Under the pieces are notes generated by a model, which saw nothing but the letters and a program-made list of their open reading frames with translations, made no database searches and was not told the origin of the DNA. From contig NZ_JPLZ01000006.1 of assembly GCF_000735135.1 (NCBI RefSeq), forward strand, positions 1 through 64,000: a stretch of DNA of 64,000 nucleotides, written 5' to 3'. Position 1 is the stretch's first letter. Each line of letters begins with the position of its first letter. The DNA comes from Chryseobacterium sp. FH1. GTDB taxonomy: Bacteria > Bacteroidota > Bacteroidia > Flavobacteriales > Weeksellaceae. A program made the position numbers and the translations under genes. Below are positions 54,715 to 64,000 of this stretch, piece after piece.

Positions 54715-56358
54715 ATGTTCGATAAACAACAGCGAAAACTTAAACGTTCTGCCAGATTGATCTCGGTTCTCAGCAAATATGGCTTTAAAGATATGATTGC
54801 CAGAATGGGGAAAAAACCAGAAGAAAGTTCTGTAAATTCTGATGAGATCATTTCCAAAGGAACTGTTTACGAGAGGATTCGATTGGTTTTGGAAGAATTA
54901 GGTCCGACCTTCGTGAAGCTTGGGCAGACGTTCAGCAATCGGGAAGATCTGCTTCCGCCAGAGTTGATTCAGGAGTTGCAGAAGCTTCAGGATAGAGTTG
55001 AGGTTGTTGATATGAATGTTGAGGAAATCTTGGAAAACGAATTCAATATTTCGGTCAAAGAATATTTCTCTGAAATTGTTTCCAAACCTTTGGCGACAGC
55101 TTCTATTGCGCAAGTTTACAGAGCAACTTTGATCACTGGAGAAGAAGTGATTTTAAAGATCAAAAAACCGGATGTTCTGAGTGTGATCGAGGATGATCTG
55201 TTGTTGATAAAAGATTTGGTAAAACTGATTTCGACCTATTCTGAAATTGCTTCAAAATTAAATCTTAAACAAGCGATTGCGACGTTCGAAAAGTCTTTGT
55301 TAGAAGAAGTTTCACTGGTGAATGAACGAAATAATATCAAGCAATTTGCATTAAATTTCAAAAATAACAAAGAAACCTACGTTCCAGTTGTCTACGACGA
55401 ATTTTCCAATAATAATGTCCTTTGTATGGAATTTATTGACGGGATTAAAGTCACCGATAAAACTGAGCTTCTTAATAATAACATCAGTCCAGTTGTGATT
55501 TCGGAAGTTGGTTTGAGACTTTTCGTTTCTCAGATTTTGGATTATGGGTTTTTCCACGCCGATCCACACGCAGGAAATATTCTGGTGAAGAAAGATGGGA
55601 GAGTGGTTTTTATTGATTTTGGTGCCGTCGGGAAAATTCAGCCGAATGACAAGGAGATTCTTGAAAGTCTGATTGTGGCTTTTGTCGCTAAAAATTCAAA
55701 TAAAATTGTGAGGTCATTGAAGAAAATGGCAGTCAGTTACGAGATCCCAGATGACAGGCGATTTGAAAATGACGTGGAAGAAGTTCTGAATTTCGTTCAC
55801 AGCACGTCATTGAAAAATATCGACCCGCATATTATCATTAATAAAATGAAAGATGTTCTGAAGGACAATCAGCTTTATATGCCGGATTATTTTTATCTGT
55901 TGTTCAAAGGAATTGGTCTGATAGAAGGCGTTGGGCGAACCATCAATCCTGATCTGGACATTGTTAAAAGTCTGCATCCTTACACTAAGAAAATTTTATC
56001 GAGAAAGATCAGTCCGAAAAAGATCTTCAAATCCGGAATGGACAAAATGCTGAATTTCACAGACAACATTGATGAAATTCCAAAAGAATTGCGCTCCGTT
56101 CTGCAGAAATTGGATGATAACAAATTCACCATTTCGAGCGAGATCAAAAATATTGAGAAAACCAACAATCTTATCAAATCGAGTATCATTAATCTGATTT
56201 TAGCGATGATTTTGGGTGCAAATATCATTGCTACATCAATCGTTTTCGTTTCGGAATCCGGACCAAGGGTTGGTGAAATGTCTTTGGTTGCTGTTTTGGG
56301 ATTTATATTTTCAGTTGTTCTGGTGATTATTCTTTTGTTGAGAATCATCCGAAAATAG
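54715..56358 (+). CDS. AarF/UbiB (ABC1)-family atypical kinase
   Basis: 547 residues. The ABC1 hallmark KLGQTFSNREDLLPPE (the KxGQ motif) is at about 66-83, then SIAQVYRA (A-rich loop), a lysine in VILKIKKP, and the catalytic/metal motifs HADPHAGNILV and FIDFGAVG. Two membrane helices close the C-terminus (about 495-545). The family supports isoprenoid-quinone synthesis; in Bacteroidetes the quinone is menaquinone and the partner is not known. The 235-base gap upstream holds no gene. Confidence 0.92.
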   Translation: MFDKQQRKLKRSARLISVLSKYGFKDMIARMGKKPEESSVNSDEIISKGTVYERIRLVLEELGPTFVKLGQTFSNREDLLPPELIQELQKLQDRVEVVDMNVEEILENEFNISVKEYFSEIVSKPLATASIAQVYRATLITGEEVILKIKKPDVLSVIEDDLLLIKDLVKLISTYSEIASKLNLKQAIATFEKSLLEEVSLVNERNNIKQFALNFKNNKETYVPVVYDEFSNNNVLCMEFIDGIKVTDKTELLNNNISPVVISEVGLRLFVSQILDYGFFHADPHAGNILVKKDGRVVFIDFGAVGKIQPNDKEILESLIVAFVAKNSNKIVRSLKKMAVSYEIPDDRRFENDVEEVLNFVHSTSLKNIDPHIIINKMKDVLKDNQLYMPDYFYLLFKGIGLIEGVGRTINPDLDIVKSLHPYTKKILSRKISPKKIFKSGMDKMLNFTDNIDEIPKELRSVLQKLDDNKFTISSEIKNIEKTNNLIKSSIINLILAMILGANIIATSIVFVSESGPRVGEMSLVAVLGFIFSVVLVIILLLRIIRK

Positions 56359-56375
56359 ATATTAAGATCAAAGAT

Positions 56376-57614
56376 TTAATTCACTTCTTCCGCTTTTAAA
56401 TTTCCAGTTTCTCTTAAGAAAATAGAAATGACAATCGCGAAGGAAATTCCTATGACAAAGAATAACAGTGAATGTTGTAATAGAGAATCTGCGTCTAAGC
56501 TCTTTGTCAGCTTCGAACCGTACAATTTAGAAAACAAAGGTGCTAAAAGCGTCGTCACACCAAAGGTCAAGAAATTGATGGCTCCTGTTGCGCTTCCTTT
56601 CACTTTGTCGGGGTTCACTTCTTTGATGATGGAGTAAGGAATCATTGCGGCGCCAGAACCGATTCCCATTAATAATAGAGAAATATTTTCTGACATTAAA
56701 CTTGGTAAGTAAGCCAACTGCAATAAGCTTAGGATCATTAAAACAGCGCCTCCGATGATGACCGGAATTCTACGTTTGATCTTATCTGCGACCCAACCCA
56801 AAAGCGGACATCCAATTGCCCAACCAATCGGAACTAAGGCGCAAGCTATTGTTGCCGTTTCGTGGGAAAGACCTCGGCTTTTTTGAAGAAAATCTACACC
56901 CCAGATCATCGCAAAAATCGTTGTCGGAGCGAATAATAATCCCGAAACCAAACCTGATAAATAACTTTGCGGATTTCCGAAGATGATTTTATAATTATCA
57001 AGAAAATTCTTTTGCTTTTCAATCTTTTCTCCAGGTTCTGTTTTGGGTGTGAACAAAAATGCCAGTAAAGCTAAAATTAATGAGGTGACACCAAAAATAA
57101 TCCAGATGCTAGTAACGCTATTTCCATTGGTCAAATAAGTGTTGCTTAATTTCTGTCCAGCAGAACCTCCCAGCATTCCTAAAGTCTGTGTGATTCCAAT
57201 CGCTGTGGCAAGATTTTTTCCAGAGAAAGCTTTCACTGCAATGTAAACCGCGGCCGGAAAAGCCATTGCTGAACCTGCGCCCTGCATCAATCTTCCTGCA
57301 TATCCAACTACATAATGTGAACCTCCAAATAATAATGAGCCAATTGCCAAAACCAAAATTCCAAAAAACACAGGCTTTCTCGCGCCCATTCTGTCCAAAA
57401 ATAATCCAGCCGCCAAACTCGTGATGGAGTAGCTGATATAGTAGGCGCTGATCATCGAGCTGACTTCTGTCCTTGTCGCGCCGTAAGATTCTTTGAGGTC
57501 ACCTATCATCACGCTTGGAGAAGATCTGATCGCATATTCCAATGCGTAGAACAATAAGGCCAATATCCAGGAGATAAAGAAGGGATTTTTCAGAAAAGAA
57601 GTTTCGGTTTTCAT
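56376..57614 (-). CDS. Major facilitator superfamily transporter
   Basis: 412 residues from ATG 57614 (nine upstream codons are open but precede the usual short MFS N-terminus). Twelve membrane helices. Motif A-like LFLDRMGARKP after helix 2 and the second half loop VADKIKRRIP are typical. The closest resemblance is to the anion/organic-acid or hexuronate-type (ACS) group; the substrate cannot be stated. Converges on the AarF gene (17 bases) and is divergent from pnp. Confidence 0.88.
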   Translation of the reverse strand: MKTETSFLKNPFFISWILALLFYALEYAIRSSPSVMIGDLKESYGATRTEVSSMISAYYISYSITSLAAGLFLDRMGARKPVFFGILVLAIGSLLFGGSHYVVGYAGRLMQGAGSAMAFPAAVYIAVKAFSGKNLATAIGITQTLGMLGGSAGQKLSNTYLTNGNSVTSIWIIFGVTSLILALLAFLFTPKTEPGEKIEKQKNFLDNYKIIFGNPQSYLSGLVSGLLFAPTTIFAMIWGVDFLQKSRGLSHETATIACALVPIGWAIGCPLLGWVADKIKRRIPVIIGGAVLMILSLLQLAYLPSLMSENISLLLMGIGSGAAMIPYSIIKEVNPDKVKGSATGAINFLTFGVTTLLAPLFSKLYGSKLTKSLDADSLLQHSLLFFVIGISFAIVISIFLRETGNLKAEEVN

Positions 57615-57754
57615 AGGGAAATATTGGAAGTGTAAAAACAATTTTCACCTCGGTTAAAGAGATCTTTTAAGGCTCTTTTGATTAAATCAGCTGTAAAAAT
57701 AGAATATTAAAATCTATATTTCAATGGAATTTCAGAAAATCCAAACAAAAACTG

Positions 57755-57762
57755 TAAATTTG
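57755..57762 (+). promoter_or_regulatory. -7 box of the pnp promoter
   Basis: TAAATTTG followed by CACC, 67 bases before the ATG; the -33 element is weak. Confidence 0.5.
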
Positions 57763-57829
57763 CACCACATTTTTAGACGAAATATAATTAATTAAAGCAC
57801 TCAATACGGAGTGCAACACAAAACAATTT

Positions 57830-60037
57830 ATGAGTATACCTCAAGCAATTACAGAAACGGTCATTCTTGCAGACGGCAGAGAGATCACAATCGAAACAGG
57901 GAAATTGGCAAAACAGGCTGATGGATCTGTAGTAGTAAAAATGGGTGGAACAATGCTTTTAGCAACTGTTGTAGCCAGCAAAGAAGCAAAAGATGGCGTA
58001 GATTTCTTGCCATTGACAGTAGATTACAGAGAAAAGTTCTACGCAGGAGGGAAGATCCCTGGAAACTTTTTCAGAAGAGAAGCTAGACCATCCGATCAGG
58101 AGATCTTGACGATGCGTTTGGTGGACAGAGTTCTAAGACCATTGTTCCCTGAAGATTTCCACGCGGAAGTACAGGTGATGATCTCTTTGATCTCTTACGA
58201 TGGACAATCCATTCCGGATGATTTGGCTGGTTTTGCAGCATCTGCAGCGATCGCGATCACGGACATTCCTTTCAACGGACCAATGTCTGAAGTAAGAGTG
58301 GTAAGAATTGACGGGAAACTTTCTGTTAATCCAAAATTAGAAGACCTAAAGATCGCTGACCTTGATATCATGGTTGGTGCAACGAAAGATTCTATCGTCA
58401 TGGTAGAAGGCGAGATGAAGGAAATCTCTGAAGCAGAAATGCTAGAGGCCATCAACTTCGCTCACGTTGAGATCAAAAAACAAGTTGAAGCTCAGGAGAG
58501 ATTGGCTGAAAAAGTTGGTAAATCTTTCCCGAAAAGAGAATACAGCCACGAGAATCACGACGAAGCGATCCGTGAGAAAGTTTGGAAAGAAACTTACGAT
58601 AAAGTATATGAAGTAGCGAAATCGCCTTCAGGTAAAGAAGAGAGAAGCGATAAATTCAAAGCGGTGCGTGAAGAGTTCTTGGCTCAATACGTTGATAACG
58701 CTGAAGAATTGGAAAGAGTAACACCTTTCGTAAAAGTGTATTACCACGATGTTGAGAAAGAAGCGATGCGTCAGATGATCTTGAATGATAAGATCAGACT
58801 TGATGGTCGTGATCCTCAAACGATCCGTCCAATCTGGAGTGAGATCGATTATTTGCCAGGCGCACACGGTTCTGCGATCTTCACAAGAGGAGAAACGCAA
58901 TCTTTAACAGCTGTAACATTAGGTTCAGTGAAAGATGCGAATATGGTTGACAGCGTGATGATCAACTATGACGAGAGATTCTTCCTACACTATAACTTCC
59001 CACCATTCTCTACAGGTGAAGCTCGTCCTTTGAGAGGAACTTCAAGAAGAGAAGTTGGTCATGGAAACCTGGCTCAGAGAGCTTTGGCGAATATGATCCC
59101 GGAAGAAAATCCTTACACGATCCGTATCGTTTCCGATATCTTGGAATCAAACGGTTCATCTTCTATGGCAACTGTTTGTGCAGGAACTTTAGCATTGATG
59201 GATGCGGGTGTTCAGATCAAGAAACCAGTTTCTGGTATCGCGATGGGATTGGTAACTGACATCAAAACAGGAAAATTCACAGTGCTTTCTGATATCTTGG
59301 GTGATGAAGATCACTTGGGAGATATGGACTTCAAAGTAACTGGAACTGCAGACGGGATCACCGCTTGCCAGATGGATATCAAGATCCAGGGATTGTCTAT
59401 GGACATTATGGAGAAAGCCCTTCTACAAGCTAGAGACGGAAGATTGCATATCCTAGATAAATTAAACGAAACCATCTCTGCACCAAGAGAAGACGTGAAA
59501 CCTCACGCTCCGAAAATGGTGATGCTAGAGATCTCTAAAGATTTCATTGGTGCGGTGATCGGACCTGGTGGAAAGATCATTCAGCAGATGCAGAAAGATA
59601 CGGATACAGTTATCGCTATCGAGGAAGTTGGAGAGATTGGAAGAATCGAGATCTCTGGTGTGAGTAGAGAGAAGATCAACGAGGCTATCGCGAAGATCAA
59701 CGAGATCACTTTTGTACCGACTGTTGGTGAAGTTTACCAAGGTAGAGTTGTGAAAGTAATGGACTTCGGAGCTTTCGTAGCGATCGCTAAAGGAACTGAA
59801 GGACTTCTACACATCTCTGAGATCGAGTGGGCGCGTCTTGATAAGGTGCCTTACAGTGAAGGTGACCAAGTGGAGGTGAAATTTATGGGTTATGATGACC
59901 GTAAAAAAATGAAACTTTCCAGAAAAGTATTGTTGCCAAGACCAGAAAAGCCGGCACCAAAACCAAGACCGGAAAGTCAAGTGAACCCTGAAGGTAAAGA
60001 CCAACCAGGAGAACACAAGCCTTTGAACGAAGCATAA
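57830..60037 (+). CDS. pnp: Polyribonucleotide nucleotidyltransferase
   Basis: 735 residues. 3'-5' phosphorolytic exoribonuclease of the RNA-turnover machinery. Two RNase PH domains (about 15-145 and 320-455; [19 protein letters not shown] and [25 protein letters not shown]), a helical domain between them, a KH domain with [11 protein letters not shown] (about 570-580), and an S1 domain (about 630-700; [13 protein letters not shown] and LLHISEI). All domains are intact. The C-terminus is a Pro/Lys-rich tail. Monocistronic with its own terminator. Confidence 0.97.
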   Translation: MSIPQAITETVILADGREITIETGKLAKQADGSVVVKMGGTMLLATVVASKEAKDGVDFLPLTVDYREKFYAGGKIPGNFFRREARPSDQEILTMRLVDRVLRPLFPEDFHAEVQVMISLISYDGQSIPDDLAGFAASAAIAITDIPFNGPMSEVRVVRIDGKLSVNPKLEDLKIADLDIMVGATKDSIVMVEGEMKEISEAEMLEAINFAHVEIKKQVEAQERLAEKVGKSFPKREYSHENHDEAIREKVWKETYDKVYEVAKSPSGKEERSDKFKAVREEFLAQYVDNAEELERVTPFVKVYYHDVEKEAMRQMILNDKIRLDGRDPQTIRPIWSEIDYLPGAHGSAIFTRGETQSLTAVTLGSVKDANMVDSVMINYDERFFLHYNFPPFSTGEARPLRGTSRREVGHGNLAQRALANMIPEENPYTIRIVSDILESNGSSSMATVCAGTLALMDAGVQIKKPVSGIAMGLVTDIKTGKFTVLSDILGDEDHLGDMDFKVTGTADGITACQMDIKIQGLSMDIMEKALLQARDGRLHILDKLNETISAPREDVKPHAPKMVMLEISKDFIGAVIGPGGKIIQQMQKDTDTVIAIEEVGEIGRIEISGVSREKINEAIAKINEITFVPTVGEVYQGRVVKVMDFGAFVAIAKGTEGLLHISEIEWARLDKVPYSEGDQVEVKFMGYDDRKKMKLSRKVLLPRPEKPAPKPRPESQVNPEGKDQPGEHKPLNEA

Positions 60038-60058
60038 GATTAAGTCTTAATTATATTG

Positions 60059-60088
60059 AATCCCCCGAGTTATCGGGGGATTTTTTTT
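60059..60088 (+). terminator. Intrinsic terminator of pnp
   Basis: AATCCCCCGA pairs with TCGGGGGATT across a GTTA loop; eight T follow. Confidence 0.92.
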
Positions 60089-60098
60089 GTTTTAATTA

Positions 60099-61166
60099 TT
60101 AATGAGAATAATAAAGCTTTTCCCTTATCTCAACCAAATTCCGCTCGACTTTTTCCTTATTTGAAAAATCTGGCAAAGTAGAATTTTCGCTTAAAACAGA
60201 AAGCTCTTCCAGCAGTTCATCGGCGTAAGAAAGTAAATCGTCATAATCCCTTTTTCCGGCTTTTATGTCGAGCAATTCTTCTCGATTTTTCACCCGGATT
60301 TCGAGTTTATTATTTTTAAAAATATTGACGGCAGATTGCAACAAACGAATCGTGTGCATCATATTTTTGCTGTCGTAATTTTTCCCATGTTGCTGATTGG
60401 TATTGTATCGGTCGTCGTTTCTTTTCGCCACCCAATCCCAATATTCCTTGTAACTTTTGCAATCAGTGGAATAAGAATCTTGGTTGAAAAACAAATACGC
60501 TTCCGATTTTTTTCCTTTCGGAACAGAGGATAAACTCACTTCATTGGAATCTTCATTTTTGAAAATTCCGCTATACTTTTTATCGCCAATTTCATCATAG
60601 TACAAAGCGAAAATTCCTTTAGAATTCGGCATTTTTACCAAACCGCAATTGTCTTGTGAGAAGTTCTTTTTCTGCAACCAATCTTTCGCAGGAATGGACG
60701 CAGAATCTTCCAGAATCACACAAAAATCAAGAATTCCTTTTCGCTCTTTTTCTACAGGATTTACAATTTTTTTGTTTAGTCCTCTCGCTTTCTGAATTTG
60801 GGTTGAAGCATATCCTCCAAAAGTTTCTTTGCATAATTTTGATAGAAAATCTTCTTGACGAAAACTGTCCATCATAGGGTTTTTATACAAAATACAATCT
60901 TCCGGAGTTGCAAGAATTTCCAAAATATTAGGGTTGTTTTTCAGCAAAAGTTCGGTAAATCTTCCGATTTCGTAATACACAATATCGTTGCTATCGTTAG
61001 AAACCTGCGGAATATATTCTAAACCAAAAAACAGATTTTTCGGCAGATAAAAAACACCCTTGATATCCGTATCCGAATTTTCCGTCGCCAATCCGAAAGA
61101 ACGACTTCCGGAAATGGCTTCGAAAAGGATGAGGTTATTTTGTTTTAAAAATTCTATGGTTAACAT
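60099..61166 (-). CDS. RlaP/YcgL-type nucleotidyltransferase, complete copy
   Basis: 355 residues of the predicted nucleotidyltransferase family related to DNA polymerase beta (RlaP, COG3541). The catalytic core is intact: GSRSFGLATENSDTDIKG (19-37) carries the GS...DxD triad, followed by KNNPNILEILATPE and WDWVAKRNDDRY. The C-terminal helical segment has MMHTIRLLQSA. Members are associated with RNA-repair genes in other bacteria; the substrate is not established. The start codon overlaps the end of the RloC-like gene by 7 bases, so they are translationally coupled. Confidence 0.8.
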   Translation of the reverse strand: MLTIEFLKQNNLILFEAISGSRSFGLATENSDTDIKGVFYLPKNLFFGLEYIPQVSNDSNDIVYYEIGRFTELLLKNNPNILEILATPEDCILYKNPMMDSFRQEDFLSKLCKETFGGYASTQIQKARGLNKKIVNPVEKERKGILDFCVILEDSASIPAKDWLQKKNFSQDNCGLVKMPNSKGIFALYYDEIGDKKYSGIFKNEDSNEVSLSSVPKGKKSEAYLFFNQDSYSTDCKSYKEYWDWVAKRNDDRYNTNQQHGKNYDSKNMMHTIRLLQSAVNIFKNNKLEIRVKNREELLDIKAGKRDYDDLLSYADELLEELSVLSENSTLPDFSNKEKVERNLVEIREKLYYSH

Positions 61167-63412
61167 ATTTCCATCATCATTTCATAGTGAGAAGAAGCAT
61201 TTAATTTTTCGAAAAATAATTTTAAACTATCCATTGCAATTTGTCTCGATTCATCACACAATCTATTATAATACATTTCATCATTGATTGCCACTTTATG
61301 GCTTTCGTCGTTTATGTTTGACAAAAACGATACGCAAACTAAATATTCGGTGGATTCTTCATCCAAATCTAAAGTACTTAATAAATTCCAAAGATTACTT
61401 CCACTTATATATCCCATAAAATTCGAATAGCTTTCAATTATTCTTCTCATATTATTTAATAAAGAAATTGTAATCTTATCCGAATTTTCTAATTTAACTT
61501 CTCTCCATAATAAACCATAATCATTGATGTTAGAATATCCAATATCTTCAATTAAAGTTTTGTTATTTCTTTTTGATACTTTTTTAAATAAAACTTCATC
61601 TTTATAAATTAGTCTTTGGTAAAAAGAAACTTCTTTGAAAAAATAACTATTGTGAGTTAAAATAAAAGCTTGCTCTAAATTTTCATTTTTAAAAATCTTT
61701 CCTCCACCAACACCTCCTTTTGGAGCAATCAATTTTCTTATTAAAGTAGAAACAAAGAATAAAACCTGACTATCCATACTTGATACTGGGTCATCAATTA
61801 CAATAATTTTCTTTTTTGTGGAATTTTCTGTGTCATTAGTCCCTAGACATAATTGATAAAAATATAAGAACGCAATAAAGTTTTTTTCACCTTCGCTTAA
61901 TGTTTTGAAAACGTGATTTCCGGACGTTTCATCTTCTCTTAGGATGTAATATTTGGTAATATTGTTTTCAGATTCATTCTTTTCTATTTTAAATCCGGTA
62001 AAATTATTTTTTAATAATAAATCATTTATATTGTCGACAGCTTTTTGTGTATTAACCGTTTGGCTTTGCCATTCTTTAATTTTACTATTAGAGTCAATTT
62101 TTGCATCTTCAAAAACTTTAATTTCTGTGTCTAATTTTTTTATCTGTTTAGAATTACTATCATTGTTTATTTTAAAAGAATTGATTTTGTCTTTTACTTG
62201 ATGGGAAATATATTTCCATATTTCATCTGTCAATTCTTGTTGGTTCAGTTTTATATTATCCACATCTTCATTATGGATTCTAATAATCTCATTTACTTTT
62301 TCAATTTCAATTTTTAATGATTCAAGACTTTCTAATTTTTTCTTTTCATTTGGATTCTCGATTTTAGTTTGCACCTCTTTTTCATTTTTAGTCAAAATAT
62401 CTGATAATTGTTTTTGGATTTTTAAAACATCGAATTTCACTAAATCTTTTTCTATCAGAGCCTCTAAGTTTGATTCAAAACTTGAAAGTATATCAGTGTA
62501 ACTGTAATACAATTCCTGAATATTTTTAATTTTTTCTTCTCGAGTAGTGTCAAAATATTTTTCAAACTGATTCAGTAAATTTTTGTCAATTGTTTTTTGT
62601 TGACAGAATGGACAATCTTGAACTTCTTTATTTTTATCCAAAAAGTTTATTCCTTGTTTTACCCAAGAGCTATTATTCAATTGGTTAATAATAAAGGCAA
62701 TAGGAACGTCATTGCTACCTATAATAATTTCTTCTAAAGCATTATTGAATTCTTTTTCAAAATCAAGAATAGTATTAAAATTTTTAAAGGAAATGTTGTT
62801 CTCTATTTTATTAAGTTCTTCTAAATAGTATTTCTTATATTTTTCAGTTATATAATTTAATTTTTTTGAAGAATATTCAGTCTGATTTATTTCATTAAGC
62901 TTTTCATAAAAAGGCTCTTTTCTTTTCCCTAAATTTATCTTATTAAAGTCTTCTTCAAATTGCTTATTATAAATCCAACAGTCTTCTAATATATTTTTAT
63001 TAGCTTGATTTTTTAAATTTGTCAGTTTTTGCTTTTCATCTTTTTTTTCAGAAATTGATTTTTCAGTATTTGTTACATTTTGATATTCTGCTTCTATAAT
63101 TTTATCAATTTCTTCATTTTTTTCATCCAATGAAAAGATTCCGGATAATTCAGGATTCAAGTAAAAATTATTCTGAATAAAATCATAATCAAAAACAAGT
63201 ATTTCTTCTTCGTCTTTATTAAAACCATCAATAGAAGAGTTGTTGAATGGATATAAAGGAACTTCGTTTTGAGAATAATTGTAGAATAAACGTGCAATTG
63301 TGGATTTACCACAGCCATTATTTCCAAAGAAAAAATTAACTTTTTTCAAATCATTTATTTCAACTAAATCTTTATAAGTCGCTACATTATTAAGCTGTAA
63401 TTTTGTTATCAT
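61160..63412 (-). CDS. RloC/PrrC-like ABC ATPase with putative anticodon nuclease site
   Basis: 750 residues of the AAA_13 family. Walker A GNNGCGKST (30-38), a long coiled coil (about 100-480) with a zinc-hook CPFC (C267, C270), ABC signature LSEGEK (505-510), Walker B IIVIDD (536-541). The C-terminal part holds R656-R657-I-I-E660 and H705 (NDESH), which matches the R-x3-E...H active site of the anticodon nucleases PrrC and RloC. RloC cleaves tRNA at the wobble base and its ATPase and zinc hook regulate the nuclease. No restriction-modification genes are visible, as is often the case for RloC. The tRNA substrate is inference. The 7-base overlap with the nucleotidyltransferase suggests one unit. 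Confidence 0.78.
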   Translation of the reverse strand: MITKLQLNNVATYKDLVEINDLKKVNFFFGNNGCGKSTIARLFYNYSQNEVPLYPFNNSSIDGFNKDEEEILVFDYDFIQNNFYLNPELSGIFSLDEKNEEIDKIIEAEYQNVTNTEKSISEKKDEKQKLTNLKNQANKNILEDCWIYNKQFEEDFNKINLGKRKEPFYEKLNEINQTEYSSKKLNYITEKYKKYYLEELNKIENNISFKNFNTILDFEKEFNNALEEIIIGSNDVPIAFIINQLNNSSWVKQGINFLDKNKEVQDCPFCQQKTIDKNLLNQFEKYFDTTREEKIKNIQELYYSYTDILSSFESNLEALIEKDLVKFDVLKIQKQLSDILTKNEKEVQTKIENPNEKKKLESLESLKIEIEKVNEIIRIHNEDVDNIKLNQQELTDEIWKYISHQVKDKINSFKINNDSNSKQIKKLDTEIKVFEDAKIDSNSKIKEWQSQTVNTQKAVDNINDLLLKNNFTGFKIEKNESENNITKYYILREDETSGNHVFKTLSEGEKNFIAFLYFYQLCLGTNDTENSTKKKIIVIDDPVSSMDSQVLFFVSTLIRKLIAPKGGVGGGKIFKNENLEQAFILTHNSYFFKEVSFYQRLIYKDEVLFKKVSKRNNKTLIEDIGYSNINDYGLLWREVKLENSDKITISLLNNMRRIIESYSNFMGYISGSNLWNLLSTLDLDEESTEYLVCVSFLSNINDESHKVAINDEMYYNRLCDESRQIAMDSLKLFFEKLNASSHYEMMMEIC

Positions 63413-63518
63413 ACTGTTTTTATGGTTATAGTTTTATTTTTTTTCCAGTTTTTCCAATTCATTTGAATGTAAATATATTTACATATTACAATAAAAGATT
63501 ACGGAAATCCATAATCTT

Positions 63519-64000
63519 TTATTTTAGTATTTCCACAAACACTTTCTCTGCTTCCTTTTTATCCAAATTTCCAACTTTCAAAGTCTTTGCAACTTCCGAG
63601 AGCTTTTCTATTTCCGATTTCAAATATTCGAAAAGTTCCCAATCTTGAGAATGATAATATTTCTCGCCGTTTTCAGATTTTACATTTAATAAAAATTGAA
63701 CTTTTTTCAAGATGCTTTCTGGTAGCAAATCTAACATTTCGTGGAAGATAACCGGCGGAAAAGTACCTTTTTCAACCACCCATTTTGAAGCTAAAGTGGT
63801 TCGCAGACAATAGAAGTAATCTTTCAATTTTACTTCATCTTTGTTGCAGGCTTCCAAATATTTTTTACTCATACTCAAATAATGAAAAACCACTGAAACA
63901 GGTGAAAATGCTTGCTCAGCCAAAGGTTTCATTAGTTTTAAAAACTTTTCGTTTTTCACATAAAAGATGTGAGAATACAAATGTTCCAAATTCGGAACGT
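63519..64000 (-). CDS. RlaP/YcgL-type nucleotidyltransferase, C-terminal part (cut by window edge)
   Basis: The frame is open across the right edge, so the N-terminus with the catalytic core is missing from view; the TTG near 63989 is not a real start. Visible are NLEHLYSHI (the NPNxLExL position of the family), FSPVSVVFHYLSMSKKYLE, KLKDYFYCLRTTLASKW and PPVIFHEMLDLLPE, typical of COG3541 proteins. It lies 106 bases upstream of the RloC-like gene on the same strand, so it would be the first gene of the module. Confidence 0.75.
   Translation of the reverse strand, partial: VPNLEHLYSHIFYVKNEKFLKLMKPLAEQAFSPVSVVFHYLSMSKKYLEACNKDEVKLKDYFYCLRTTLASKWVVEKGTFPPVIFHEMLDLLPESILKKVQFLLNVKSENGEKYYHSQDWELFEYLKSEIEKLSEVAKTLKVGNLDKKEAEKVFVEILK

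Overview
The window looks like chromosomal DNA from a member of the Flavobacteriia, most likely the Chryseobacterium/Epilithonimonas group. The evidence is low GC, an exported nuclease with a type IX secretion tail, Bacteroidetes promoters (TTTG, about 20 bases, TAnnTTTG) in front of tRNA-Ser, mntH and others, few Shine-Dalgarno sites, and families typical of this group (DUF4834, DUF6263, DUF4286, Bat proteins). This placement is inferred from gene content; no 16S rRNA gene is present.

Most of the window is ordinary core genome. From the left: the tail of an IS110-type transposase, thrC, rpsO, a leftward block (DinB, rlmB, lipoprotein, DUF4834, YfhO, DUF2971), a rightward MoxR/DUF58/BatA/BatB operon, an AsmA-like protein, holA, trxB, a leftward two-component system and crcB. 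After 34.8 kb come a PfpI-family protein, an exported endonuclease, an FMN reductase, purM-purN-purH, proline dehydrogenase, an OmpA protein, mntH, transaldolase, a TPR protein, gyrA, an AarF/UbiB kinase, an MFS transporter and pnp. Intergenic gaps carry several dispersed inverted repeats and a tandem repeat array.

Two accessory regions stand out. Region A (about 25.4-34.8 kb) starts just after a tRNA-Ser gene and is AT-rich. It holds (i) a leftward operon of a large DEAH helicase, a protein of unknown function, a TauD-like Fe/2-oxoglutarate oxygenase and a HEPN/zinc-ribbon protein, which I do not recognise as a named system and which looks like a defence module; (ii) an XRE regulator; and (iii) an ECF-like sigma factor followed 1 base later by a small, nuclease-dead Cas12f/TnpB homologue, with a structured candidate guide RNA directly downstream. 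Item (iii) matches the architecture of RNA-guided transcription by dCas12f-sigma pairs and is the strongest candidate for an exciting system here. The guide has no evident target inside the window.

Region B (60.1-64.0 kb) encodes a RloC/PrrC-like ATPase with a zinc hook and an R-x3-E...H putative anticodon-nuclease site. It overlaps a RlaP/YcgL-type nucleotidyltransferase gene by 7 bases and is preceded by a second, window-truncated homologue. This suggests coupled RNA cleavage and RNA end modification or repair.

A further small item is a self-contained transcription unit at 40665-40835 (promoter, 27-codon ORF, terminator) that could be a microprotein gene or a small RNA.
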